A stretch of DNA of 10,769 nucleotides from JAENVT01 sp040006755 (GCA_040006755.1 JBDTWJ010000131.1:1-10769), one strand, 5' to 3'. Counted from the first letter of the stretch, positions 1 to 6,944 are shown. Notes: generated by a model not told the origin, from the sequence alone. A program made the numbers and translations.

Positions 1-718
1 ACGCAAAGTAGAGCGGCGACAAGCTCTGTCCCTCGGTGACGGCGTGAACGAACTCCTCCTCGCTCATCGGCTGAAGCGCATAGTTCGTTCGGCGTTGCTC
101 CCCGATCGTTGATGACGTCTCCGACGACAACGACTTTCCGCACGCCGAGCCTGCACCGTGGGCCGGAAACACCCGAGTCTCATCCGGCAAGGTCAACAAC
201 TGTTCGCGAGTGGAGTGATACAGCTGGCGAGCGAGTTCATCAGCCGTCATCCCAACCGATGTGAGTAGATCAGGCCGCCCGACATCACCGATGAACAACG
301 TGTCACCGGTCAGCACCCCGTACGGCGTGACGTCATCTGCGTGTTCGAACACCACAATTGAAATCGACTCGGGTGTATGACCGGGCGTGTGTCGCACCTC
401 CAACACAACGTCACCCAGCACCAACCGTTCGCCGTGGTCCAGACCGTCGATGGCGAACTCGGCTGAGGTTTCCCCCACCGACCCGTACGAGATCACCGCA
501 CCGGTCGCGTCTTGCAATTCGAGGTGTCCGGAGAGGAAGTCGGCGTGGAAGTGGGTCTCGATCACCCGCTCGATCGTCACCCCGGACTCCGCCGCATCGG
601 CGAGGTACTGCGAAACGTCACGTTGGGGATCCACCACGACGGCGCGACCGGTGGACTCATCACCGATCAGATATGACGCGTGAGACAAGCACCCGAGGTA
701 GTACTGCTTGAAGATCAT
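1..718 (-). CDS. Persulfide dioxygenase-like MBL-fold protein (partial, C-terminus outside window)
   Basis: The reading frame is open from an ATG at 718 to the left edge (239 codons seen, 3' end missing). It is a metallo-beta-lactamase fold hydrolase of the ETHE1/persulfide dioxygenase type, which oxidises glutathione persulfide or similar sulfane sulfur to sulfite in the cytoplasm using one iron. The metal motif is THFHADF (residues 55-61), followed by HTPGH (110-114), GDTLF with Asp139, and PAHG with His187. The HADF form, lacking the second His of the zinc-hydrolase HxHxDH motif, fits the mono-iron dioxygenases. The stretch GSACGKSLS after His187 and the IGEQRRTNYAL segment are typical of MBL proteins that carry a C-terminal rhodanese domain, so such a domain may follow outside the window. 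The start is well supported: AAGGAG lies at 728-723, four bases before the ATG. It may be the last gene of the minus-strand operon above it, 91 bases below the orphan frame. The fold is certain; the exact substrate is not. Confidence 0.9.
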   Translation of the reverse strand, partial: MIFKQYYLGCLSHASYLIGDESTGRAVVVDPQRDVSQYLADAAESGVTIERVIETHFHADFLSGHLELQDATGAVISYGSVGETSAEFAIDGLDHGERLVLGDVVLEVRHTPGHTPESISIVVFEHADDVTPYGVLTGDTLFIGDVGRPDLLTSVGMTADELARQLYHSTREQLLTLPDETRVFPAHGAGSACGKSLSSETSSTIGEQRRTNYALQPMSEEEFVHAVTEGQSLSPLYFA

Positions 719-722
719 TGCA

Positions 723-728
723 CTCCTT
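723..728 (-). promoter_or_regulatory. Ribosome binding site of the MBL-fold gene
   Basis: AAGGAG on the minus strand, four bases before the ATG at 718. It fixes the start of a gene whose end is outside the window. Confidence 0.7.
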
Positions 729-809
729 CCCATCAGGCGATCTTTGCGACCACATGCTTCCGCGCTCGGAGGTGGAGATCAAGAGAATCGTCGGATCCAG
801 TGCGGCCGC

Positions 810-974
810 TCACAGGATTTTCAGGAGTGGATTGAAGATCTTCTTGGGCCTGAGTTCGACGACGACGCGTTCGACGATCGCCCGGAAGGCCCCAGTGATC
901 TCGGAGTCGGGCACGATCGCCGTGATCAGGCGACCGTCGTCGCCCCCTGTTGAGCCGCACCGCCGGGCGCCCAT
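810..974 (-). CDS. 54-codon orphan frame after the rhomboid-like gene (small protein or gene remnant)
   Basis: An ATG at 974 follows directly on the TAG (977-975) that ends the rhomboid-like gene and is in the same frame; the next stop is TGA at 812-810. The first 12 residues look unstructured (MGARRCGSTGGD). The rest reads like a genuine protein end with strong third-position G/C use: LITAIVPDSEI, then AFRAIVERVVVELRP, then a basic-hydrophobic tail ending KKIFNPLLKIL. I do not recognise the family. Three readings are possible: a small translationally coupled protein, the C-terminal remnant of a lost gene, or an extension of the rhomboid-like protein if the TAG is read through or is a recent mutation. 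No Shine-Dalgarno sequence separates it from the gene before. Another minus-strand frame over 733-960 is far more arginine-rich and less protein-like. Confidence 0.4.
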   Translation of the reverse strand: MGARRCGSTGGDDGRLITAIVPDSEITGAFRAIVERVVVELRPKKIFNPLLKIL

Positions 975-1610
975 CTAGGTCGGCGAGCTTGGGTGTCGGT
1001 CAGCGCTCGATCGGGACAAGGATGGCGTCGCCTGCGAGTTGTAGGCGAACCACAGCCCGAACCCGATCCCCACACCAGCGGCAACGAGATGTTGGATGTC
1101 GAACAGACGGCGGTTGGTCAACCAGATCGTGATCAGTGACTGCATCACGATGGTCGGCGCGAGCCATGCGTTCGATCCGCGACGCGATGCGCAGAACGCT
1201 GCCAGGGTGCCGTAGATCGCCGATGACGTGCCGACGTCGAGGCGCGCCAGTTCGGTCGCGGACCATACGCTGTGTGCCGAGGCGATCCGCAGAACGATCA
1301 GAACCGGAACCGTGCTGAGCCAATCGGTCAGGAAGAAGACCAGGCCGGTGCGACGCCAGCCGAGGTGCCACTCGGCCACCCCTACCCACAGGAACGGCAC
1401 CATGATCGACCAGCGGATGCCGGGCTGGTCTTCGACGAGGACGGCGGTGGCGAGCCGCCAAACCTGGCCGTGCAGCAGCAACTGCCATCTGGTGCCGAAC
1501 CAGCCGACCATCCGGTGGTGAAGCACTCGATCGTGCAGCACCAGCTGCGTGGTCACCAACACGGCGGCAAGGGCGAGCGTGAACCTCAGTCGGCCGAGCA
1601 CACGGATCAT
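975..1610 (-). CDS. Rhomboid-like multi-pass membrane protein
   Basis: This 211-residue membrane protein is about six hydrophobic segments long. It is clearly homologous to the C-terminal domain of the synthase encoded just upstream: both share QVWRL, AEW, FFL-DW-ST, and RRLFD-QHL in the same order and spacing. The layout resembles the divergent rhomboid-like families of Actinobacteria. Candidate rhomboid-type residues are Ser129 in DVGTS (125-129) and His174 in DIQHL (171-175). The textbook GxSG signature is not exact, so protease activity is unproven and a non-catalytic role is possible. The start is the ATG at 1610, which overlaps the upstream TGA as ATGA, a sign of translational coupling; the frame runs further upstream, but only as a shadow of the synthase gene. 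The C-terminal 25 residues are polar and low in complexity (serine and proline rich). It presumably acts in the cytoplasmic membrane with the synthase. Confidence 0.82.
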   Translation of the reverse strand: MIRVLGRLRFTLALAAVLVTTQLVLHDRVLHHRMVGWFGTRWQLLLHGQVWRLATAVLVEDQPGIRWSIMVPFLWVGVAEWHLGWRRTGLVFFLTDWLSTVPVLIVLRIASAHSVWSATELARLDVGTSSAIYGTLAAFCASRRGSNAWLAPTIVMQSLITIWLTNRRLFDIQHLVAAGVGIGFGLWFAYNSQATPSLSRSSADRHPSSPT

Positions 1611-3850
1611 GCGGAGGCCGCCCCGGCTCGCCGATCGCGCCTGGCGAACAGGTACAGCACCGCCAGCGTCGCGGCTGCGGCGGCGAGGTGCTGTACGTCG
1701 AACAGGCGACGGTGGATCACCCACGTGGCGATGAGGAAGGCGCACACCGTGGCGAGCGCGCCGATTCGCACTCGGCGGTTGGGGATCGTCGACAACGCCA
1801 GCAACGTCAGTGCCCACGCGCCCGACGAGGACCCGGCGTCGCTGATCGAGGGGTGCTCAGCCGGCGTGCCACCCACGATCTGCTTGCCGACCAGCACGGT
1901 GATCGTGGATACCCAGTCGCAGAGGAAGAACATGATGACGGCCTTGACCGTGCCCGCTCGCCACTCGGCGATCGGAGCGGCGACGAAGCACAGACCGACG
2001 ATACCGAGAACGAAGCCGGGGCTCGTCTGGATCAATTGCGACGTCGGCAGCCGCCACACCTGCAGGCGGATCAGATCGTGCCAGCTCAGCCCGATGGTAC
2101 GGAGCAGGGCCGGGTGGCTGTCGGTGTCGATCCCGGTGACGAGCATCAGCCACGTGATCACGCCGATCAGAGCACAGGAGAACGGCAGCCTGCGAGCGAT
2201 CCGGCGAATCCGCGTTTTCAGTGATCGGGGGTCGGGAAGTTCGCCGGCCCGAGCGACGGCGGCTGCGATGCGGGGCAGATCGACATCGCTCCGATAGACG
2301 AGATACCGGGGCTCCCATTCGGGCTGCCATTTGTTCTTGAACCGGAACAACCCCTGAGAGTTGAAGGCCCATTCGCCGCGTTCGTACAGCAGCCGGATCG
2401 CCCTTGCCGGCAACGAGTCACGGGCGGCGCCCGCGAACGGCACCATCCCGAGGCTCATCTTCTCGAACCCGGCTGCCCGAAAACGTTCGATGAGGGCGAC
2501 GAACAGCGCGTCCATGGCGCCGTTGGGCGCGTCGGGCCTTCGGCGCATCAGGTCGAAGTTTCCGGCCGCCGACCGATACGAGGGGATGACGTTCGCGAAG
2601 GCGACGATCCGGCCGGTGTCGGCTTCGCACAGCGCCAGCACCGCCGTCTCGTTGAGGTAGTCGACGTCGAATCGGCCGAGCGTGAACGTTCGCTCGCGGT
2701 GCCCACCGTCGGCGAGCCAGCTGTCCGACACCTCGCGCAACTGCTCGGTGTCGTGCGGCGAGAGCGGGGTCGGCAGCTCGACGACTTCCAGCCCGGCGCG
2801 CTCGATCCGACGGAGCGCCGACCGCAACCACTTGTACCCCTCGCCGGCCAGATCCCACGCCTGCACCCCGATCATCGCCTCCTCGCCGATCTTGAGTGCT
2901 TTCAGCCCGGTCGCCGCGAGTCGTTCGGCGCCGGCCGGAGTCACCTGGTGGAAGGCGACGGCCCAACCACTTCGCCCGCAGTACTCGACGAACTCCTCCG
3001 TCACCATCGCGCAACTCGACGGTTCGCCGATCGGCTCGCCGAGCGCGACTGCAACGTTGCTCACGACCTTGTAGCCAATGAACGACGCGCCGTCATCGGC
3101 GACGAACCAGTACTTGTCACCGAGCAGGTGGAAGTAGGCCAGCGGAGTGGTCCCCCACTTCTCGAGCAGCGACTCCACCGCATTGCGGTCGCTCGGCGTG
3201 CCTCGCGACACGATCACCGCCGATACGACGCGGACGAGCGCGATCAGCACCACGACGAGCGCGGCGAACCGAACGGAGGCGACGAACCACTCGCCATGTC
3301 GTGTCACCGGCACGACCGAGCGCGAGGGTAGGAGCACCAGCAGCCGCAGCACATCGCCAACCGACTGCAGCAAGGTGGCTGACTCGCGGTACTCGGTGTC
3401 CAGGAAGTACAGGCCGGCGACGCCGTACAGCATCACGACCAACTCGCCGGTCGCGAGCAGGCGCCAACCGCTACGGGCGAGCAGTCGATCAGGCCTGGCA
3501 AGGAACGCCCGTCGTCCCACGAGAAGGGCGACGACCAGCACGGCGCAGCTCGCCAACCCGGCGGCGTCGGCCTCCTTCAGATGATGGCCGACGATCGACC
3601 ACGCGCCGGCGACCATGGCGATGCGCCATGCGTTGCGCTTGCCATGCTGCAGGCCGTGTGCGGTCAGGATCAGCGCGATGCCTGCCATCAGCAGCAGGTA
3701 GCGACCACCGATCACCACCTCGTACGTCCACTGCACGACGATCGGTTCCGCGCGCAGGCGCGTCCGCGCCGATGCCGCGAGCACGAGGTCGGTGGCGCCG
3801 ACCGCAACCGCCAGCACGGCGATCAGATTGCGGACCGAACGCCGAGTCAG
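1607..3850 (-). CDS. MprF-type aminoacyl-phosphatidylglycerol synthase fused to a rhomboid-like domain
   Basis: Read from 3850 this gives 747 residues in three parts. Residues 1-215 hold about six membrane segments. Residues about 218-530 are a DUF2156 (LPG synthase C-terminal, GNAT-like) domain that in MprF/LysX proteins moves an amino acid from charged tRNA to phosphatidylglycerol; GDKYWFV, GEPIG, and FRFKNKWQPEWEPRYL (about 502-517) are its hallmarks. Residues about 547-740 are a rhomboid-like membrane domain with DAGSSSG (671-677) and QHL (His721), homologous to the next gene. MprF itself ends after the synthase domain, so the fusion is unusual. The start is uncertain. The frame opens far upstream inside the flippase gene. 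CTG at 3850 forms a CTGA overlap with the flippase stop and keeps the positive residues before the first membrane segment. GTG at 3910 (64-base overlap) and GTG at 3817 (no overlap, truncated first segment) are alternatives; none has a clear Shine-Dalgarno. The amino acid transferred cannot be read from sequence. Confidence 0.88.
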   Translation of the reverse strand: MTRRSVRNLIAVLAVAVGATDLVLAASARTRLRAEPIVVQWTYEVVIGGRYLLLMAGIALILTAHGLQHGKRNAWRIAMVAGAWSIVGHHLKEADAAGLASCAVLVVALLVGRRAFLARPDRLLARSGWRLLATGELVVMLYGVAGLYFLDTEYRESATLLQSVGDVLRLLVLLPSRSVVPVTRHGEWFVASVRFAALVVVLIALVRVVSAVIVSRGTPSDRNAVESLLEKWGTTPLAYFHLLGDKYWFVADDGASFIGYKVVSNVAVALGEPIGEPSSCAMVTEEFVEYCGRSGWAVAFHQVTPAGAERLAATGLKALKIGEEAMIGVQAWDLAGEGYKWLRSALRRIERAGLEVVELPTPLSPHDTEQLREVSDSWLADGGHRERTFTLGRFDVDYLNETAVLALCEADTGRIVAFANVIPSYRSAAGNFDLMRRRPDAPNGAMDALFVALIERFRAAGFEKMSLGMVPFAGAARDSLPARAIRLLYERGEWAFNSQGLFRFKNKWQPEWEPRYLVYRSDVDLPRIAAAVARAGELPDPRSLKTRIRRIARRLPFSCALIGVITWLMLVTGIDTDSHPALLRTIGLSWHDLIRLQVWRLPTSQLIQTSPGFVLGIVGLCFVAAPIAEWRAGTVKAVIMFFLCDWVSTITVLVGKQIVGGTPAEHPSISDAGSSSGAWALTLLALSTIPNRRVRIGALATVCAFLIATWVIHRRLFDVQHLAAAAATLAVLYLFARRDRRAGAASA

Positions 3851-4878
3851 GGGACGTTCCGCTTCGACAGGCGAACGGTCGCCAAACCACCTGCGACGAG
3901 TGGCAGCCACAGCTCGAAGAGCCGGTAGACGACCACCACCGCAGCGGCTGTCACGGCGGTCGCACCGAACGACACCAACACCGCACCGAGCGACAGCTCC
4001 ACGAAGCCCAGCCCGCCGGGCAACACGCTCATGATCGTGAACAGCACCGACACGACGTACCCGATGAACGCGACAGCGAGCGTCGTACCGGAACCGATGG
4101 CGTGGCACACCGCCCACAGCTCGATCACGCCGACCAGATCGACGATCAACGCGTGCGCCGTGATGGGCAGCGCCCGTGACGGCGCGGTCCGGACGAGTTG
4201 GAGGGCGTCGTGCAGTTCATCGGCCGAGTCGTGGGTTCGCTCGGGCGCAGCGCGATGTCGCATCCTGGCCCACACCCGGGATGGCCACGCGAACATGGCT
4301 CGCAGCGTCGCACGCGACCGCCACGCCACCACCAAGATGGCGACGCGGATGCCGAGGTAGCCAGCGAACACCCCACCGGCGACGGCCTCGGGTGTTGTCA
4401 GCCGACCGTCGGCCACGACGATGCCGAGCGCGACGATCAACAGCACAGCGAAGGCCACCTCGGCGAGCGTGACGACAAGGACATAGGCAGCGATGATCGA
4501 GCCGCGCGGAACGTGGCGACGCCGCCCGTCGACGATGAACGTCGTCAGCCCCGCCATCCCCCCGGACTTCACCACGAGGTTCAACGAGTTCGCCGACATC
4601 GCCGTGAGGATCAACTTCCGCGCTGACGCCGACACCCCAACGGCGCGTTGCGCCGCAGCGTGCATCGCGCCGAGGTTGACGAACGCGCCGAGCATTGCCA
4701 CGAACCCCACGACGAGCCAGCGCGTCTCAGCCGTTCGGAGCTCCTTCCACACAGCAGGCAGCTCTGCACGATTGGCGGCAACGAAGACAGCGGCGAACAT
4801 CGCGGCCACGACGAACCCGGCCCGACGGGCGAACCCATTGCCCACCGATGTCGACCGCGTAGACACTGACGACGTCAC
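3847..4878 (-). CDS. MprF-like lysylphosphatidylglycerol flippase / synthase TM family protein
   Basis: This 343-residue integral membrane protein with about eight hydrophobic segments belongs to the LPG_synthase_TM (UPF0104) family, the same fold as the N-terminal flippase half of MprF. Supporting motifs are NSLNLVVKSGGMAG (97-110), LPGGLGFVE (286-294) and YRLFELWLPL (318-327). It would move aminoacylated or other lipids across the cytoplasmic membrane. Here the flippase and the synthase are separate genes touching at the stop codon, so the pair resembles MprF split in two. The start is GTG at 4878, with GTG four codons later as an alternative; there is no Shine-Dalgarno, and a TAGTTT element five bases upstream makes a leaderless transcript possible. 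It is the first gene of the minus-strand operon and faces away from the methyltransferase. Related proteins also occur in glycolipid and hopanoid loci, so the lipid is inferred from the synthase neighbour. Confidence 0.85.
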   Translation of the reverse strand: MTSSVSTRSTSVGNGFARRAGFVVAAMFAAVFVAANRAELPAVWKELRTAETRWLVVGFVAMLGAFVNLGAMHAAAQRAVGVSASARKLILTAMSANSLNLVVKSGGMAGLTTFIVDGRRRHVPRGSIIAAYVLVVTLAEVAFAVLLIVALGIVVADGRLTTPEAVAGGVFAGYLGIRVAILVVAWRSRATLRAMFAWPSRVWARMRHRAAPERTHDSADELHDALQLVRTAPSRALPITAHALIVDLVGVIELWAVCHAIGSGTTLAVAFIGYVVSVLFTIMSVLPGGLGFVELSLGAVLVSFGATAVTAAAVVVVYRLFELWLPLVAGGLATVRLSKRNVP

Positions 4879-4883
4879 CGGAC

Positions 4884-4889
4884 AAACTA
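4884..4889 (-). promoter_or_regulatory. Possible -10 element of the flippase operon
   Basis: TAGTTT on the minus strand fits the actinobacterial TANNNT -10 pattern and ends five bases before the GTG start, which would suit a leaderless or nearly leaderless mRNA. No convincing -35 hexamer lies at the normal distance. Weak evidence. Confidence 0.22.
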
Positions 4890-4982
4890 TCGCGCCATCG
4901 ACCGCCCAGCGCCCAGCAGGCGGGGTTGTTACCGCTGAGCGTCTCCTCGACGGTGTCTCAGTGACGGTGGTGCCGCTCCTCG

Positions 4983-5234
4983 CTCAACACCGCGGCCGCG
5001 GATTGGCACGACAGCGCAACAGATGCTCGTCACTATCCGCACGACCGCCTGACCGACCGGTGTCGTCGTAAAGGGGTACCTGCATTGGACGTGGTGGACA
5101 ACTTCGAGTGGATCTCCGGTTTTGACGGTCAGCTCGGGCTGCATGCTGTCGATCGAAAGAGCTTCGAATGAACGCGCGAGCCCAGCGCCGACGTGTACGA
5201 GCCCATCGTCCGCGCCAACAGCGTCGAGGCGTGA
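4983..5234 (+). pseudogene. GH1 beta-glucosidase C-terminal remnant with in-frame stop
   Basis: Read in one plus-strand frame, 5076-5168 gives VVDNFEWISGFDGQLGLHAV followed by DRKSFE, the conserved C-terminal signature of family 1 glycosyl hydrolases (normally ...SLLDNFEW..GF..R.GL..VD..TFERTPK.SA). The frame then meets TGA (5169-5171) where the family has the Arg of ERTPK. It resumes as TREPSADVYEPIVRANSVEA up to a second TGA at 5232-5234, matching the usual GH1 ending. A single CGA to TGA change would explain the first stop. Upstream in the same frame, AADWHDSATDAR and HYPHDRL loosely match the linker after the catalytic ITENG motif, but ITENG itself and the RGY-FVWS segment are gone or scrambled. 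At least 85% of a normal enzyme of about 450 residues is missing. No functional product is expected. The left boundary is approximate. Confidence 0.72.
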
Positions 5235-5244
5235 CAGGCCGCGA

Positions 5245-5272
5245 CCCGATCGCCAACGCCCGCTGGATCGGG
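5245..5272. repeat. Inverted repeat (7-bp arms) after the GH1 remnant
   Basis: CCCGATC (5245-5251) and GATCGGG (5266-5272) are perfect 7-base arms around a 14-base loop, 11 bases after the final stop of the beta-glucosidase remnant and about 80 bases before the methyltransferase. It could be the leftover terminator of the lost gene, although no T-run follows, or an operator for the methyltransferase. A chance repeat is also possible in such GC-rich DNA. Confidence 0.3.
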
Positions 5273-5336
5273 CGGACACCGCGATTGTGTGCGGGGCGGC
5301 GTCGGCTCGTCTTCCGGCCGGTGGATGAGTGCGGTG

Positions 5337-5342
5337 TATCTT
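5337..5342 (+). promoter_or_regulatory. Possible -10 element of the methyltransferase gene
   Basis: TATCTT fits TANNNT and ends eight bases before the ATG at 5351. With no Shine-Dalgarno present, this would place the transcript start at or near the start codon (leaderless). No clear -35 hexamer is seen. Confidence 0.25.
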
Positions 5343-5350
5343 CCAGCGCG

Positions 5351-6187
5351 ATGGCAGACGCTGGCGGCGACGCGGCAACCGCACCGATGAAGGCGATGAA
5401 GCTCTACGACCAAGTCGAGCGAATCCACAATGAACTCGCCCTCATCGGGATCGGTGACGCGGCGCCACTCACAATCGAACAGCTGACGCCATTCGACCAG
5501 TATCACTACCTCGGGACCGAGGCGGTCGACGAGGCGATCGCCGCACTGCGCTTGGGTCCCGGAATGCGTGTGCTCGACATCGGGTCTGGCATCGGTGGCC
5601 CGGCGCGCTACATCGCTGCGGCGAGCGGAGCACACGTTACGGCGCTCGAACTGCAGCCAGATCTCGACTCGCTGGCTGCGGGCCTCACCGAGCGGTGTGG
5701 CCTCGGAGAGCTGGTCGAGCACCGCTGCGGGAACATCCTCGGCGGCATCGGCGAGACCTACGACGCCATCGTCTCGTTCCTCTGCTTCTTGCACATCGCC
5801 GATCGCGGAAGCCTTTTGAGTGCATGCCGTGCCGCACTGGCGGTGGGCGGCGGCATGTACATCGAGGACTACGGCAAGCGCCGTCAGCCCACGAAGGACG
5901 AGGCTGCCGCGCTGCAGCTCAAGGTGCAATGCCCGGTGCTTCCTTCGCCGGCCGAGTACGACGCCCAACTCCGCGCCGCCGGCTTCGTCGACATCCAGGT
6001 CCGAGATGTCACCTCGCAATGGAGCGCCTTCACCGCCGCGCGGTTGGCGGACTTCCGTGCCGCGCAGGCGCGCAACGTGTCCGTTCACGGTCGTGACATA
6101 GTCGCCGGTCTCGACGACTTCTATGCGACCGTGGCCGGTCTCTTCGAGACCGGTGTCATCGCCGGGCTCAAGATCCTCGCTCGCTGA
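5351..6187 (+). CDS. Class I SAM-dependent methyltransferase
   Basis: This 278-residue soluble enzyme has the SAM-binding motif I as VLDIGSGIGGPARY (74-87), an acidic residue at the end of strand 2 (Glu100 in ALELQ), and motif II/III regions YDAIVSFLCFLHI (137-149) and GGGMYIEDYG (166-175). The GIGG form of motif I is typical of the sterol C-methyltransferase, tocopherol methyltransferase and sarcosine/dimethylglycine N-methyltransferase group. The N-terminal segment KLYDQVERI...LTPFDQYHYLGTEAV (17-59) is a substrate-side region shared by a subgroup of such enzymes. The substrate cannot be assigned. The ATG at 5351 is preferred because it begins just before conserved sequence and follows a possible -10 element; the frame stays open upstream to 5168, but that part overlaps the GH1 remnant and reads like a shadow. 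In-frame ATGs at codons 13 and 16 are alternatives. It stands alone on its strand, diverging from the flippase operon. Confidence 0.85.
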   Translation: MADAGGDAATAPMKAMKLYDQVERIHNELALIGIGDAAPLTIEQLTPFDQYHYLGTEAVDEAIAALRLGPGMRVLDIGSGIGGPARYIAAASGAHVTALELQPDLDSLAAGLTERCGLGELVEHRCGNILGGIGETYDAIVSFLCFLHIADRGSLLSACRAALAVGGGMYIEDYGKRRQPTKDEAAALQLKVQCPVLPSPAEYDAQLRAAGFVDIQVRDVTSQWSAFTAARLADFRAAQARNVSVHGRDIVAGLDDFYATVAGLFETGVIAGLKILAR

Positions 6188-6368
6188 GTTGTCGATTCGC
6201 GGTCATTTGCCGATCGCGCGCCGATACGCCATTCTGGCGCGACTGGCCATGCAGAGATGATCGTCGTTCTGGGACGAGCGTTCTCTGCGGGCAGGATGCG
6301 GGGCTTGCGCCGATCGCAGGCGCCACAACATCGATCAGTTGCAATCGACGAGCTGCACTACTGGGGGC

Positions 6369-6944
6369 GTGGACCGGTTACGGTCGCTGGACGTGAGGCC
6401 TCGGGTACGGATACGAGTTTCGAAGTCCGGCCGCAGTGGTGCCTCGGGCATCCAGTCACCCGCAGGAGACGACGGGGCGCGTGGGCCGAGGGTGCTCGTT
6501 GTGCTCGGCTCGACGGTTGCCTTTGGCGCCGCCTTTGCCGTCGTCATCGCGCCGCGGACGGCGCTGTACTGGTATGTGTTCCCGTTGTTCGGCATCGCCG
6601 TGCCCTACCTCGTCGAGGTGCGGCGAGAGCTCACGCTTCGCTGGTGGCTGACGTTCGCTGTTGCAGGTGTTGTCAGCCCGATCGCACTGGCTCTCGACTG
6701 GCCGTTCTCCGGACACATCCTCTGGAACGTGCTGTTGCTCGGCCATGTTGCCCGCACTCCCGCCCGCAACACGGCGTGGCCGGCGCTGCTCGGCGCCTCG
6801 CTGATCTATCTGTTCGCGCTGAAGGCGGCCACTCAGACCAGGCGGGATCTCGCCGGCGGCGTGCTGTCCGCGGTACTCGCCGGCGGCATCCTGGTCGTGA
6901 CCAGCACGCGAAGCGGTTGCGTCACCCGCCGTCCCGGTCGATGA
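6369..6944 (+). CDS. Hypothetical multi-pass membrane protein
   Basis: The C-terminal 150 residues form about five hydrophobic segments: VLVVLGSTVAFGAAFAVV, YWYVFPLFGIAVPYL, WWLTFAVAGVVSPIAL, then the stretch around FSGHILWNVLLLGHV and ALLGASLIYLFAL, and a last one near GGVLSAVLAGGILVV, ending with a basic tail. I do not recognise the family. The first 40 residues are polar and basic and may be partly spurious. GTG at 6369 is used here; TTG at 6339 is further upstream, and GTG codons near 6489-6498, preceded by GAGG, would start directly at the first membrane segment. It lies 181 bases after the methyltransferase on the same strand and converges with the ECF42-type sigma gene. No partner gene suggests a role. 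Confidence 0.6.
   Translation: MDRLRSLDVRPRVRIRVSKSGRSGASGIQSPAGDDGARGPRVLVVLGSTVAFGAAFAVVIAPRTALYWYVFPLFGIAVPYLVEVRRELTLRWWLTFAVAGVVSPIALALDWPFSGHILWNVLLLGHVARTPARNTAWPALLGASLIYLFALKAATQTRRDLAGGVLSAVLAGGILVVTSTRSGCVTRRPGR

Noticed and set aside
733..960. Minus-strand frame of 75 codons
   Set aside because: Very Arg/Asp-rich; the overlapping minus frame at 810-974 has the more protein-like sequence.
1272..2297. Plus-strand frame of 341 codons
   Set aside because: Antisense to the synthase and rhomboid-like genes; Arg/His/Pro-rich with no domain.
4849..4878. Second TGTCGA-like ECF42 motif on the plus strand
   Set aside because: The spacing to CGTC is 18 bases, it lies inside the flippase coding region, and it points to no gene start.
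4929..5384. Minus-strand frame of 151 codons upstream of the flippase
   Set aside because: It is antisense to the GH1 remnant, and its ends are Arg/Pro-rich. The plus-strand GH1 motif explains the protein-like part better.
6217..6241. Inverted repeat CGCGCC / GGCGCG after the methyltransferase gene as a terminator
   Set aside because: Only 6 bp, 13-base loop and no T-run. Such arms are expected by chance at this GC content.
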